Source: a virus. Taken from it: a stretch of DNA of 38,322 nt. Position 1 is the stretch's first letter. The number at the start of each line of letters is the position of its first letter. Position numbers and translations under genes: made by a program. Under the pieces are notes generated by a model. It saw only the letters and a program-made list of their open reading frames with translations, was not told the origin of the DNA and made no database searches. Of the stretch, positions 7,718 through 17,500 are shown piece after piece. The stretch is taken from positions 1 to 38,322 of IMG/VR virus record IMGVR_UViG_3300045538_000127, one strand, 5' to 3'.

Positions 7718-9327
7718 TGGCTAATGAGTACCAGAAGGACGGAGACATAGGATTTATCGGGCTTAACAGCCGTGATAATCCTAGTGCTCTGCCCCAAGGT
7801 ATTGTTAGTCGCTCTCAGAACTTCAGGTTAGACAGAGGCGTTGCTACTGTCCGAAAGGGTATGCAACGCAAAACCATTGGTGCTCTTGTTGGACAGGTCG
7901 TATATGGCGTAGGCACATATATCAATCCTACAGGACAGGAAATTATTATATTGGTCGTTACTGACGGGCTGTATGGTTACAACCCTCAGACGGAAGTTCT
8001 TACCGCCAAGATACTTTTTCCTGTTGGAGAAACCATCACATCTCAAGATGGAGTGGATGTTGTGACGGCTGTTGACAAGGTTTATATAAGTAGAGGTTGG
8101 AGTAAGCGTCCGTTAGTATGGGACTTATTTACTACAATAACAGCCCTTCCAGTTTCACCTTCTTCAGGACATAAGTTTCCGAATTGCACGGGTATGCTCT
8201 TCTATGCCAATCGCATGATTGCCCTTGGCAAGCACCACGCAGAACCCAACACGCTTCGCAACAACGATACTGTTTCTGTCAGCAACTTCCTAGACTTAAG
8301 TGAGTGGGATGCAGTAGATGCGTTTACCATCAACAACGGAGGTAACGACCAGATAGTAGGCGTTGCACCTTGGACGCTAAACGAGTTCTTGGTCTTCATG
8401 CGTAACAGCATCTTCTACATAAATGTAGGAGACGACAGGTATGCTTCTGGAGACGGATTGTCCGCTACATCCTACATAAAGACCCTCGCAACGGACATAG
8501 GTTGTACTGCCAGAAAGTCCGTAGTTCAGGCTGGTGGCGGCGTGTTTTTCCTGTCCGACAACGGAGTTTACTTCCTACAGCCTCAGCCAGCCTCTGCTGA
8601 GTCGATGAAGTTGCTGACGATGTCAGACCCCATTTCAGCACCGATAGACGATGTCATCCAGAGAATAAACAGAACCTATGCCTACAGAGCCGTAGCAACA
8701 TACTGGAATAACAGATATTACCTTGCCGTACCTTTAGACAACTCCGTAGACAACAACGCAATCCTTGTCTATAACTTCATCCTCAAGCAGTGGGAGTCCG
8801 TAGATACTTATCCCGCTGGGTTCGACATCTTCGACTTCGTCATCGCCAAGAAGGAAAATCAACGGCGTATGTATGGCGTTGATACAGACCAAGGTTTATT
8901 CCTGATGGAGCAACTGAACTGGGACGAGTACGGGCCTTCGACAGGAACGCCCGTTCTTCCGTTCTTCTTACCTGCTACATTGTCTTCACTTTCGTTTACT
9001 CCTATTCCGATTATAGCAGTCTTAAAGACACGGCGTTATTCGTTCAATAGCATAGGAGACAAGAGGTTCAGCACAGCAGAAACAGAAATGATTGCTGATG
9101 CTGGTTCTCAAGTCCAAACCTCAATAGAAGTGGTAAATCCAGATGTTAACGCCGTAGTGGATAAGTTCGGCTCTCAGTTTACTGAAGACTCGGCAAGGCG
9201 TGTTGCCATCAGGAAGATAGGAACAGGCATCCAACTGGAGTTCCTTTCGACAAACCTAAGACCTTCTATTCGCTCTGTGTTCATATACGCCACAATGCAG
9301 AAACAAACAAATACATCTAAAATCTAA
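7717..9327 (+). CDS. Tail nozzle protein (podoviral stabilisation protein type)
   Basis: A 536-residue, beta-propeller-like protein. Its N-terminus, with GLNSRDNPSALPQGIVSRSQ followed by an NFRLDRGVATVRKGM segment, is the typical opening of podoviral nozzle/hub proteins: DNPSALP-type loop, then a NxRLdrG strand. Repeated propeller-blade-like segments follow (ANRMIALGKH, WTLNEFLVFMRNSIFYI, GVFFLSDNGVYFLQP, YWNNRYYLAVPL, AILVYNFILKQWESV). Nozzle proteins form the distal end of the short tail and close the DNA channel. Position after the adaptor and before the fibre agrees. The start is fixed by the TAATG overlap at 7715-7719. Confidence 0.82.
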   Translation: MANEYQKDGDIGFIGLNSRDNPSALPQGIVSRSQNFRLDRGVATVRKGMQRKTIGALVGQVVYGVGTYINPTGQEIIILVVTDGLYGYNPQTEVLTAKILFPVGETITSQDGVDVVTAVDKVYISRGWSKRPLVWDLFTTITALPVSPSSGHKFPNCTGMLFYANRMIALGKHHAEPNTLRNNDTVSVSNFLDLSEWDAVDAFTINNGGNDQIVGVAPWTLNEFLVFMRNSIFYINVGDDRYASGDGLSATSYIKTLATDIGCTARKSVVQAGGGVFFLSDNGVYFLQPQPASAESMKLLTMSDPISAPIDDVIQRINRTYAYRAVATYWNNRYYLAVPLDNSVDNNAILVYNFILKQWESVDTYPAGFDIFDFVIAKKENQRRMYGVDTDQGLFLMEQLNWDEYGPSTGTPVLPFFLPATLSSLSFTPIPIIAVLKTRRYSFNSIGDKRFSTAETEMIADAGSQVQTSIEVVNPDVNAVVDKFGSQFTEDSARRVAIRKIGTGIQLEFLSTNLRPSIRSVFIYATMQKQTNTSKI

Positions 9328-9329
9328 CA

Positions 9330-10538
9330 ATGGCTCAAATACAAAAAGGTGATACCTTTACAGACGGGCAACAGGTCACTGCTTCTCGTCTTAATCAAAT
9401 GATAGATTCGGCAACGATTCTAGTTAACGCAATTACAGACCAGACTTCTGTACCTGCGAACGGACTTATTGCGACAGACAGTTTCCTTGTCGAAGATGGC
9501 GGCTTGCTTAAGAAGGCTACCATAGGGGATGTGCTTAACTCAAAACTCCCTGTTACTGCTCCGTCCATAACTGGGGTCACAGGTTCTGATTTGACGCTCA
9601 CTCCTCAGTCTGGTCAAAAGGTTGACATCGTTGGTAATGCTGAAGTTGACAACATCACAGTAACTCAGAATGCGACCATCACAGGCAACCTTACTACCGC
9701 TGGAGATGTGAACTTCAACACAACGGCGGCTATTAAAATTCCTTCTGGTACTACAGTCCAGAGACCCGTAAGCCCTGTTGTCGGTCAAATCCGTTATAAC
9801 ACCACAAACAACGAAACCGAAATTTACAGCGGTACTGAATGGAAGATTGTAGGTGGCAACCCTTTTGACGCAAGCGGGGGAACTGTCACAACCATAGATG
9901 GGTACAAGATACACACTTTTACCACCTCTGGTACATTCACTCCCTCGCTTACTAAGGAAGGTAAAGTTGAAGTTCTTGTTGTTGGTGCTGGCGGTGCAGG
10001 GGCTAGTTTCAACCCTCACGGCGGCGGTGGTGGCGGTGGAGATGTAAAGGCTGGATTTGTTACCATCGCAAAGAACACAGCACCTATGGCTGTCGTTGTC
10101 GGTGTTGGTTCTTCTGGTGCTGGCACTTCCTCTTCGTTTGAAGGCATAGTTGCCAACGGAGGTCAGGCAGGTAGCGGATACACAGGTGGTACTTCAGGTT
10201 CTGGAATTGCTGGAGGTACTGGAACTTTTGTTGGTGCTGGCGGTGGTGCTGGTGCTCAGACAACACAGACCTTCAGATGGACTGATGCTGGCGGTGTTGG
10301 AGGACAGGGATATGGTTCTTCCATCAGCGGCACATTAAGAACATATGGTGGCGGCGGGGGCGGTGGTGCTGGCAATAGTAGCACAACTCTTTCTGCTCCA
10401 GGGATTAACGGAGGAGGAGGTCAAGGTAATCCTCCCGTAGCGAACTCTGGAGGCGGTGGTAGCGGTTCTGCTCAGAACGACCATGCCAGCACAAACGGAG
10501 CAAACGGAATTGTAATTATTCGTTATAGAGTTTCTTAA
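9330..10538 (+). CDS. Tail fibre with glycine-rich tip domain
   Basis: A 402-residue fibre. Residues about 1-60 (GDTFTDGQQVTASRLNQMID) look like the virion-attachment segment common in phage tail fibres. Residues 100-175 carry repetitive beta strands and the GQIRYNTTNNETEIYSGTEW box seen in many phage fibres before the receptor-binding tip. From about residue 210 the protein is strikingly glycine-rich, with several runs of six to eight glycines spaced by short loops, and ends IVIIRYRVS. Glycine-rich tips of this kind form polyglycine-II sandwiches in some phage adhesins and bind receptors. It probably determines host recognition. Confidence 0.8.
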   Translation: MAQIQKGDTFTDGQQVTASRLNQMIDSATILVNAITDQTSVPANGLIATDSFLVEDGGLLKKATIGDVLNSKLPVTAPSITGVTGSDLTLTPQSGQKVDIVGNAEVDNITVTQNATITGNLTTAGDVNFNTTAAIKIPSGTTVQRPVSPVVGQIRYNTTNNETEIYSGTEWKIVGGNPFDASGGTVTTIDGYKIHTFTTSGTFTPSLTKEGKVEVLVVGAGGAGASFNPHGGGGGGGDVKAGFVTIAKNTAPMAVVVGVGSSGAGTSSSFEGIVANGGQAGSGYTGGTSGSGIAGGTGTFVGAGGGAGAQTTQTFRWTDAGGVGGQGYGSSISGTLRTYGGGGGGGAGNSSTTLSAPGINGGGGQGNPPVANSGGGGSGSAQNDHASTNGANGIVIIRYRVS

Positions 10539-10951
10539 TGCTTCTCTATAATCTTAAGTCTTTTGTTTCACAGCACCGAAGCAAAGGGCGAGGAGAGGCT
10601 TTTGGGTTCGATGACATCACCACAGAGACATACCTCAAGTGGGCTTTTTCACATGACTACCTTATAGTTTCCTTAAAAGGAGAAGAGATAAATGGGATAG
10701 GTATAGTCTACCCCATTCATTTTAACGGAACGGAGGAGTCCATGTTTACATTTAACAACAAGATACCTAGGGAAAAGGAATATATGCATGACCTTTGTAT
10801 AATGGACATGATTTCCTTAAACAAAGAGTCTACAGATAATCTTGTAAAACAGTTTAAAACCCGTTATCCTCACTGGAACACTTGTAAAAAGTGGGCTTTG
10901 CGGTTCGGTGAACTTAAGGAAATAACCAATCAATACATAAATCTTTTATAA
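10538..10951 (+). CDS. Hypothetical protein after fibre; possible GNAT-like fold
   Basis: A 137-residue protein coupled to the fibre by TAATG. The pattern of helix, central strands (DYLIVSLKGEEINGIGIVYP), a YMHDLCIMDMISL strand and a C-terminal helix (NLVKQFKTRYPHW) is reminiscent of small GNAT-like acyltransferases that some podoviruses encode beside fibre or internal-protein genes. No acetyl-CoA binding motif (Q/RxxGxG/A) is visible, so the resemblance is weak. It may modify or chaperone the fibre or the ejection proteins. The gene is real judging by spacing; its function is open. Confidence 0.5.
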   Translation: MLLYNLKSFVSQHRSKGRGEAFGFDDITTETYLKWAFSHDYLIVSLKGEEINGIGIVYPIHFNGTEESMFTFNNKIPREKEYMHDLCIMDMISLNKESTDNLVKQFKTRYPHWNTCKKWALRFGELKEITNQYINLL

Positions 10952-10953
10952 CA

Positions 10954-11784
10954 ATGGGAAGTAAAGAAGTTAAAACACCGCCGCCTAGAAGTTACCAGCA
11001 GGAAATGATGGACGCTATGTCGGCACAGGAGGCCATCCAGCCTCGTCTGTTGGCATTAGAACAGCAGTATCTGCCTATGTACCAGAAACTCCAGCAGGAG
11101 ATGATGGACAAACAGTTAGGCTTCCAGATGGAGTCTTATCAGAAGGCCATCCCTAAGTCTGCTGAACTTAGCAGTATGTATGCTTCTGCAATGACTCCTG
11201 TGTTCGGGCAGATTGGCGAGCAGTCAATGCAAGCATACAGGCAGGGTCTTGGTTCTGAAACTATGGGTCTGTACGACCAGATGGTTAAAAGTGCCAATTC
11301 TGATTTACAGGCTGGAAGAGGTCTTACTCCTGAGATGGAGAAACTCGCACAGCAGTCTTCCAGACAGGCTATGGCGGCTAGAGGTCTTACTGGCAACCAA
11401 GCGATTGCTCAGGAAGTTTTAAACTCTTACCAGATGTCTGATGCCCGTGAAAACAGGGCTAGACAGTTTGCTGGAAGCGTGTACGGAGTAGGACAGCAGA
11501 ACCTTGGACAGGCAATGTCTATGTATGGTAACTCCATGATGACACAGGCCAATGCGTACTCTCCTGCCAATATGTACGGCAACGCCTACAATATGTCTCA
11601 GGGCTTAGGTGCTCAGATTTTCCAGCCCGAGTCTCAGTACAACGCTCAACTTATTTCTGCAAACCGCAAAGAACAGATGGACGCTCAGATTGCCAACGCT
11701 CAGAATTCTGCTGGCATTATGGGTGGTCTTATCGGAGCGGCTGGCTCTTTCCTTGGAACAAAGGCTGGAGCGGCTATGATTTGA
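10954..11784 (+). CDS. Internal virion (ejection) protein, small
   Basis: A 276-residue protein rich in Gln, Met and Ala, mostly helical, with no Cys or Trp. Residues 20-110 form long amphipathic helices (LLALEQQYLPMYQKLQQEMM). The C-terminus holds a glycine/alanine hydrophobic segment (IMGGLIGAAGSFLGTKAGAA). Helical Q/M/A-rich proteins with a C-terminal glycine-zipper-like membrane segment, encoded after the tail genes, are typical of podoviral ejection proteins such as T7 gp14, which enters the outer membrane of the host during infection. The assignment is from composition and position. Confidence 0.7.
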   Translation: MGSKEVKTPPPRSYQQEMMDAMSAQEAIQPRLLALEQQYLPMYQKLQQEMMDKQLGFQMESYQKAIPKSAELSSMYASAMTPVFGQIGEQSMQAYRQGLGSETMGLYDQMVKSANSDLQAGRGLTPEMEKLAQQSSRQAMAARGLTGNQAIAQEVLNSYQMSDARENRARQFAGSVYGVGQQNLGQAMSMYGNSMMTQANAYSPANMYGNAYNMSQGLGAQIFQPESQYNAQLISANRKEQMDAQIANAQNSAGIMGGLIGAAGSFLGTKAGAAMI

Positions 11785-12584
11785 TGAACAAACTGGAAAA
11801 AACAATAGAACTAATCCGTGCAGGATTGGCTGTCCCTAATCGTTCTGCCTTGGCTTGGTCTGGCGGCAAGGACTCTATGGTTCTTTTCCACATCCTTCAT
11901 ACATTAGGAATAAAGATGCCAGTGGTGTTCTTCAAGGAACCTTGGCAACCAGTTAAGTATTCGTTCCAGAACAAGGTCATTGAAGACTACGCCCTTGAAG
12001 TGTACTCTTGGCATCCTTGCAGTTCTACATTCCAGCAGTCTGGCGATGAGTTTGAGGTTCAGAATGTGTATGGCATAAACACATCTACAGTCACTTGCCC
12101 TACGGGCATAACGCCTCCCGAAGAAGGGAAGCCGTGGGTCTGTGCCATCGACATCCTCAATCGTCCTAAGCAGTTAAACATTCAGGCCAACTGGGATATG
12201 CTGTGGATTGGTCATAAGGGATGCGACAGCGACCCTATCCTTGGAGGAGATGCTGGCACTAGAATACACGGCAGATTTGGTCAGGGCTGGATGAACTTCA
12301 TGTTCCCTCTTCGTGATTGGTCTCACGAGGACATATGGGAATACATCGAGGCCAACGATGTGCCTTGGGATAAGAACAGATACGAAAAGGTAGACGGCAA
12401 GTATCGTGAGAAGGCAGACAAATCCTTCAATGTGGACTATGTCCATGCCTGTACTGCCTGTATAGATAAGAGACCTACAGCACCAAAAACAGTTTACTGT
12501 CCTAAGTTCAAGGGGGTCGTTGAGAATGCGTCCTCTAGGTATCCTTGGGCAGACCAAACACCACTTTCTTACATGAGAGACTAA
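11784..12584 (+). CDS. PAPS-reductase-family PP-loop protein
   Basis: A 266-residue enzyme. The PP-loop ATP/adenylyl-binding motif SGGKDSMVL lies at about residues 25-33, followed by the FFKEPWQPVKYSF segment seen in phage members of the phosphoadenosine phosphosulfate reductase family. Later come WIGHKGCDSDP, a PLRDWSHEDIWEY helix and a C-terminal CTAC...YCPK cysteine cluster. The CysH catalytic ECGLH-type end is not seen, so sulfate reduction is doubtful; sulfur transfer to nucleic acid or another PP-loop reaction is possible. ATG 11784 overlaps the preceding TGA (TGATG); an in-frame TTG at 11781 is less likely. It is embedded among internal virion protein genes. Confidence 0.78.
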   Translation: MNKLEKTIELIRAGLAVPNRSALAWSGGKDSMVLFHILHTLGIKMPVVFFKEPWQPVKYSFQNKVIEDYALEVYSWHPCSSTFQQSGDEFEVQNVYGINTSTVTCPTGITPPEEGKPWVCAIDILNRPKQLNIQANWDMLWIGHKGCDSDPILGGDAGTRIHGRFGQGWMNFMFPLRDWSHEDIWEYIEANDVPWDKNRYEKVDGKYREKADKSFNVDYVHACTACIDKRPTAPKTVYCPKFKGVVENASSRYPWADQTPLSYMRD

Positions 12585-12588
12585 TTAT

Positions 12589-14586
12589 ATGGCTTCACCT
12601 TTCCAAAAATACCAGAGCGGAATTCAGGCTTCTACCGAGAACTTAGTTCCTGCGTTTGGACGAATGGCAGAACAGACAACTGCCAACCTTACCAACCTTG
12701 GCAAGAACCTTGGAGATGCTCTTACCAAGTATCAGGACGCACAGGAAGAGCGTGACGAACTTGCTCAGGTCGCTCAGTCCGAACTGTCCAAGTATGTCGT
12801 TCCTGACCTTTCTAACTCTGACGACAAGGACAGATTTAAGGCTTCGGAAGATGCTCCTCAGCATTCTGCCGACCTTATCAACATAGCCCTTAAGGAGGGT
12901 GACGGCGATGTAGCCAGAGGCATGGCGGCTGTCCCGATGAGCAAACTCAAGGGATGGTACAACGCCGACGCTAGGTATCAGAAGGCCGTACAAATAAAAG
13001 CAGAAAACGACTTTAAGGACAGAGAATTAAAACTACGCAAAGATGCTAATGCGGTTGCCATAGCCGCTCAGGAGTTAGCAAAGAAAGAATACGAATTAAG
13101 AAAGTCTGAGGCCGACAGAAAGGCACAGGAAGCCAAGGAAGAGAAGGCTAAGTTAGACCTGTTCAGAAGAAGCACAGACTTAAGCGGTGTCCCTACCACA
13201 ACACAGGTCAGGGAAACTCAGGCTACCACGATTGAAGAAATTGGTGACATCTTCGACAAAAACGGAGAACTTATTGCTTCGAATGTGATGCTCCAAGATG
13301 GCATGAAGGCTCTTGGATTAAAGCCTGAAGATGTTATTACTGAGGCTCAGGCCATTGCGATTAGAACAGAAGGTACGGAAGGCTTTAAGTTTAACGCTGT
13401 CGGCAAATACCTTACTCAGAACGACAAGTATAACCACAAGGCCACATTCTCTGAAGCCATTCAGAACGGCTATGCCGAGTCTTTTATTCGCAATGCGTTT
13501 AAACAGGCTAACGCATGGTCTCTTGAAAAGACAGGTAAGGAACTGACAGGAGTTGAGGCTTTGTTTCCTCAGGGTCTTGACGGAACTATAAACAACACGG
13601 CTAAGGCATATGAACTTGCTGTAAAGTACTCTCAAAATCCTGCGTTTGTAGACTACATAAAGGCTCAGGGTGTGAACATGATACCCGATGGTGCGGCCTT
13701 CAACAAGGCTTACTACACAGTCACGGGTAAAGAGTCTTACAGCCCCACTGTAATTCACACTGTCGGATTAAACGAAGCCGCTCGTCTTAAGATTAGATAT
13801 GACGAGATAGCCGCCGCCTCTGGAGGTTCTGATAAACTGCCTCTGTCTCTGTATCAGATTATGGCGATGCAACCAGACAGGTTCTTGCCTTCTGCTGAAA
13901 TCACATTGCCCGATGGTTCTACGCAGAGAGTGTATAAGGCTGGCAAGGATTGGGTTCCTGCCACATCTCTTGTTGGTCTTGGTGAGCGTGGTACACCTGA
14001 TACAGAAGCAGGACTTAACATTGCCTCCGCAGATAGATGGTTAAGAAACTTCAACAAGCCGCAACAGTTTGGTAATATTACTGTTCAGTTTGTTGGTGGA
14101 ATTAACAACTTTGCAGGCAAGTGGTCTGAAGATTATCCCATTCTTAAACAGGGCTTCACTGATGTTGAACAGACTGGTAAAATAGCCAATGAAATGAGGC
14201 AGTATGTGAACAAAGGACTGCTGTCTAAGGTCATGGATGTTGAAGCCAGAAACCGCTTTGACTCTCTTGTGATGAGAGCCACTACATACAGAAGGTACTT
14301 TATTGCTGGCGGTCAGGAAACAGAGCCTGATGCCCAGCGTCTCTTCGACATTGTTGGTGCAATGAACACTTCTAGAATGGTGTTTAAGGATGCCCACCTT
14401 AAGGCCATTGATGCCTTTGAATCTATTCTTAGAGACAAGGTCGTAGGCCAAGCCAGACAGAACGGCTTCCGTGTAGCCGTCAACAAGGCTGGTGAAAAGA
14501 TTGACCTTAAGAAGATTATTGCGGATGTTGAGGCCGAAAACAAAAAACAGGGCTTAAACACACCCGCTCCCGCATCCTCTAAATAA
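12589..14586 (+). CDS. Internal virion (ejection) protein, medium
   Basis: A 665-residue, mainly helical and charged protein. Residues about 1-60 contain helices rich in Ala and Gln. Residues about 140-190 form a long Lys/Glu coiled coil (RKAQEAKEEKAKLDLFRRS). The rest alternates helices without membrane segments or catalytic motifs. Position between the small ejection protein and the giant protein matches the T7 gp14-gp15-gp16 order, in which three internal core proteins form the channel that carries DNA across the cell envelope. It is therefore best read as the gp15-like member. The gene ends with a TAATG overlap into the giant gene. Confidence 0.65.
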   Translation: MASPFQKYQSGIQASTENLVPAFGRMAEQTTANLTNLGKNLGDALTKYQDAQEERDELAQVAQSELSKYVVPDLSNSDDKDRFKASEDAPQHSADLINIALKEGDGDVARGMAAVPMSKLKGWYNADARYQKAVQIKAENDFKDRELKLRKDANAVAIAAQELAKKEYELRKSEADRKAQEAKEEKAKLDLFRRSTDLSGVPTTTQVRETQATTIEEIGDIFDKNGELIASNVMLQDGMKALGLKPEDVITEAQAIAIRTEGTEGFKFNAVGKYLTQNDKYNHKATFSEAIQNGYAESFIRNAFKQANAWSLEKTGKELTGVEALFPQGLDGTINNTAKAYELAVKYSQNPAFVDYIKAQGVNMIPDGAAFNKAYYTVTGKESYSPTVIHTVGLNEAARLKIRYDEIAAASGGSDKLPLSLYQIMAMQPDRFLPSAEITLPDGSTQRVYKAGKDWVPATSLVGLGERGTPDTEAGLNIASADRWLRNFNKPQQFGNITVQFVGGINNFAGKWSEDYPILKQGFTDVEQTGKIANEMRQYVNKGLLSKVMDVEARNRFDSLVMRATTYRRYFIAGGQETEPDAQRLFDIVGAMNTSRMVFKDAHLKAIDAFESILRDKVVGQARQNGFRVAVNKAGEKIDLKKIIADVEAENKKQGLNTPAPASSK

Positions 14587-17500
14587 TGTCCGAACTTACA
14601 TTTAGTAACCAAGAAGAACTCAGAAAACTCGCTCTTGCCAACGGCCTTATACTGCCGTCTCAGCAGAAGAAAGAGGACTCTGAAATCCCGCTCATTCCTG
14701 ACGGCGATGTAAACATCCCGCAAGAACCTGAAGACGAGGGGATGATTGTTGCCGAGAAGATTAGGCAGTTTACAGGAGTCGGCTACAGACCTACATACGA
14801 AGAGGCCATCAAGTACAAGAGGTTCATGGAACAGCAGGAAATTTCTGCTTGGGCTATGATTGGACAGGCCATCGAGCAGACTGCTTCTGACCTTTCGAGT
14901 GCCGCCTTATCCCTTGCTGGCGATACTCTGTCTTTGAAACTTCCTAAGGTTGCTGGCTCTGTTGTCGAAGGTGCGGCTCTTGGTACTAAGAACTGGTACT
15001 ACATGATGGAAGAGGCCAAGTACAACGAAGCCTCTCCTATCCACAAGTTACTTTATAAAAAGACAGGTAGTGACGAAGAGTACTACTACAATCTCACGAA
15101 GTTGTTAGATGTTCGTGAGAAGATGGAACGAGACATTAACGAAGGCATCCTGCTTCCTAAGGAAGTTGAGGTTGCTGGTGTTAAGTTAGACCTTTGGAAC
15201 CCCGCTACTGTGATGGGCATTTCTTATATTGCCGACCCCAGTTGGGTTACGCCTAACCTTGGCATCGAGTCTGCCCTTGCGAAGGGTATGCGTGGTGCGT
15301 CCAAGGTCATGGCTCTTAACGAGCAGTTGGCGAATGTCGCCGTCTGGTCTTCCAAGCAAGCGGAACTTGCGGCTGGCAAGGTTCAGAAGGGTTCTTCTGC
15401 CTTAGCCAATCAGATTGTCAAGACCGAGGAAGCCCTGATTAAGAACATTGAAGATGTCACAGGCCAGAAGGTCTTCGTTGGTATTTCTGGTAACATCGTT
15501 GACAGAAACGACCTTGGTCGTGGTGCGATGTCTGCGGCTGGTCTTAACGCCGTTAAAATTCCTGCTTGGGGTTTCACGACTCTTGCTTGGGGTGCTTCTA
15601 AGATTACCGAGACTGCGGCTAGTGCCGCTCAGTTGGCGGCTAAGATTGCCCAAGAGCCTACTACACAGTACGGCCTTCGTATGTCTGAGCGTCTTGCGAT
15701 GCAGTCGGACAATGCTTCTGTCCGTGCTATTGCTGGAACATGGGCTAAGACAGGCTCTCCGCTTGTCGAGTGGGCTGGCAATACAACCAGAACCTCTCTT
15801 CACTCTGCCATGTATGGCGGTGCGTTTGGTTTTACCTTTGGCGGTGAAGAAGGCTTTTACCACGGCATAGGCTCTGGCTTCACAATCGGCAGTGCGTTCC
15901 ACCAGATTGGTGCTATACATGGTACTGTCGCTGGTGCTGATGCCCCCCGTGAGGTCATCAAGAACTTCCTCTGGGCTACCGAGGGTTACGATTTTCCTAA
16001 CAAGGAAGGCGTGTTTCGTCTGTTGGCTAATGCAGAAAAGGACTATGGTGCTGAAGCCAAGTTGAAGTTAATGGCAGACATTGCCGCCTCCGAGCGTCTG
16101 CAAAGAGATGTTAAGAAGGTCATCCTGACGGAAGAACGCATCAAGGAAATCATCGGCGAGAACTCCCCTGAGTGGGCTGAGTTCATCAAGGAAGCCAACG
16201 GCAGTCCTGATTTCGGCGGTATTGCGTTCCAGCGTACCTTAGACGGACAGAAGGTTGTCATCATCAACGCCGACAGAGCACACCACTTTGCCGCCAAGGA
16301 AGAACTGTTCCACACACTCCTGATGGACAATCGCTATGGCTTGGAATTCCAACGCCATGCAATGGATGCCCTTATCGGCTCCGAAGACAACAAGGGTGCT
16401 CTGTATAGAGTGTCCAAGGATGATGGTGCTAGAATGCTTGAGACCTTCAGAGATGCATACCTTGGCGTTGAAGACAAGGCTTCTAACGGAGACCCTGAGC
16501 GTATCAATAAGACCAGACAAATCTGGAATGAGGTCATCAACAAGTTCAGAAACGGAGAGACTGACGGACGACTCAACAAGTTGTTCGAAGAATTCTTAGC
16601 GTCCTACTGGGTTTCCTATGTTGACGACAAGCCTATCGACTTCCTGCTTAAGGGCGGCGACCTTGGACTTGTCCGTAACGCCATTGAATTAGCCAAGGAT
16701 GCCTACAAGAACACCATGCACCAAGACCTTAGGGCGGCTGGTGGTAAGTTCGTATTCGGCAAGGAAATTGACGGCTTCTTCACAAACCAGACCACAGGAC
16801 AAAGAGTCCGTATTCCTAAGTTGGAGAAGTTGATGAAGCACTTCGTGGAGCGTTCCAGAAAGGAAATGTACACGGGTTGGGTGCAGAATAAGCGTTCTGT
16901 TACAAGCGTTGAAAAGGCTCTGACTGGAGGTCTTGAGCATCTGGTCATAAACAACGCCGATGGCTCTGCCAGAATTGGCAGTGCTGACGAAGTGTCCAAG
17001 AAGGTAGGCAAGGGTCTAAGGTCTGCTATTGAGGAAATCGCACAACTTGAAGAGAGGGGTCTTAAGTTTCAAGTCATTGGTAAGGACGGCGAAGTAAACG
17101 CTAGTTTCTCTGCCGCTAAGAACAGCAGAAAGCCTAAGAAGAAGAAAGCCCCTAAGCCTAGCAAAGATGTTCTTCTTGATGAGGATGCGGACACTACGCC
17201 CCTAGATTATACCGCGACAAAGCGTTATAACAAGCACTGGGAAGAACAGGCCGAGGCTTTAGCGGAACAAGAGAAGGTTCCGATTACGAACAAGGAACTT
17301 GCCGCCGCTGAACAAGTGGCTGGAGAAGCCCCTGACATGGGTGGTTGGAGCACCGACAAGAGAAAGAAGTTCTGGAAGAGCGTCTGGAACGGCAACCCGA
17401 GAATTAAGATTACAGGCGTGGCGACTAAGAAGGAACTCGCCATCTTGGAAAAGTGGCTTCCTTACAGCGTGGTCAACAGGTTCAAGCACCTTAACGCTGT

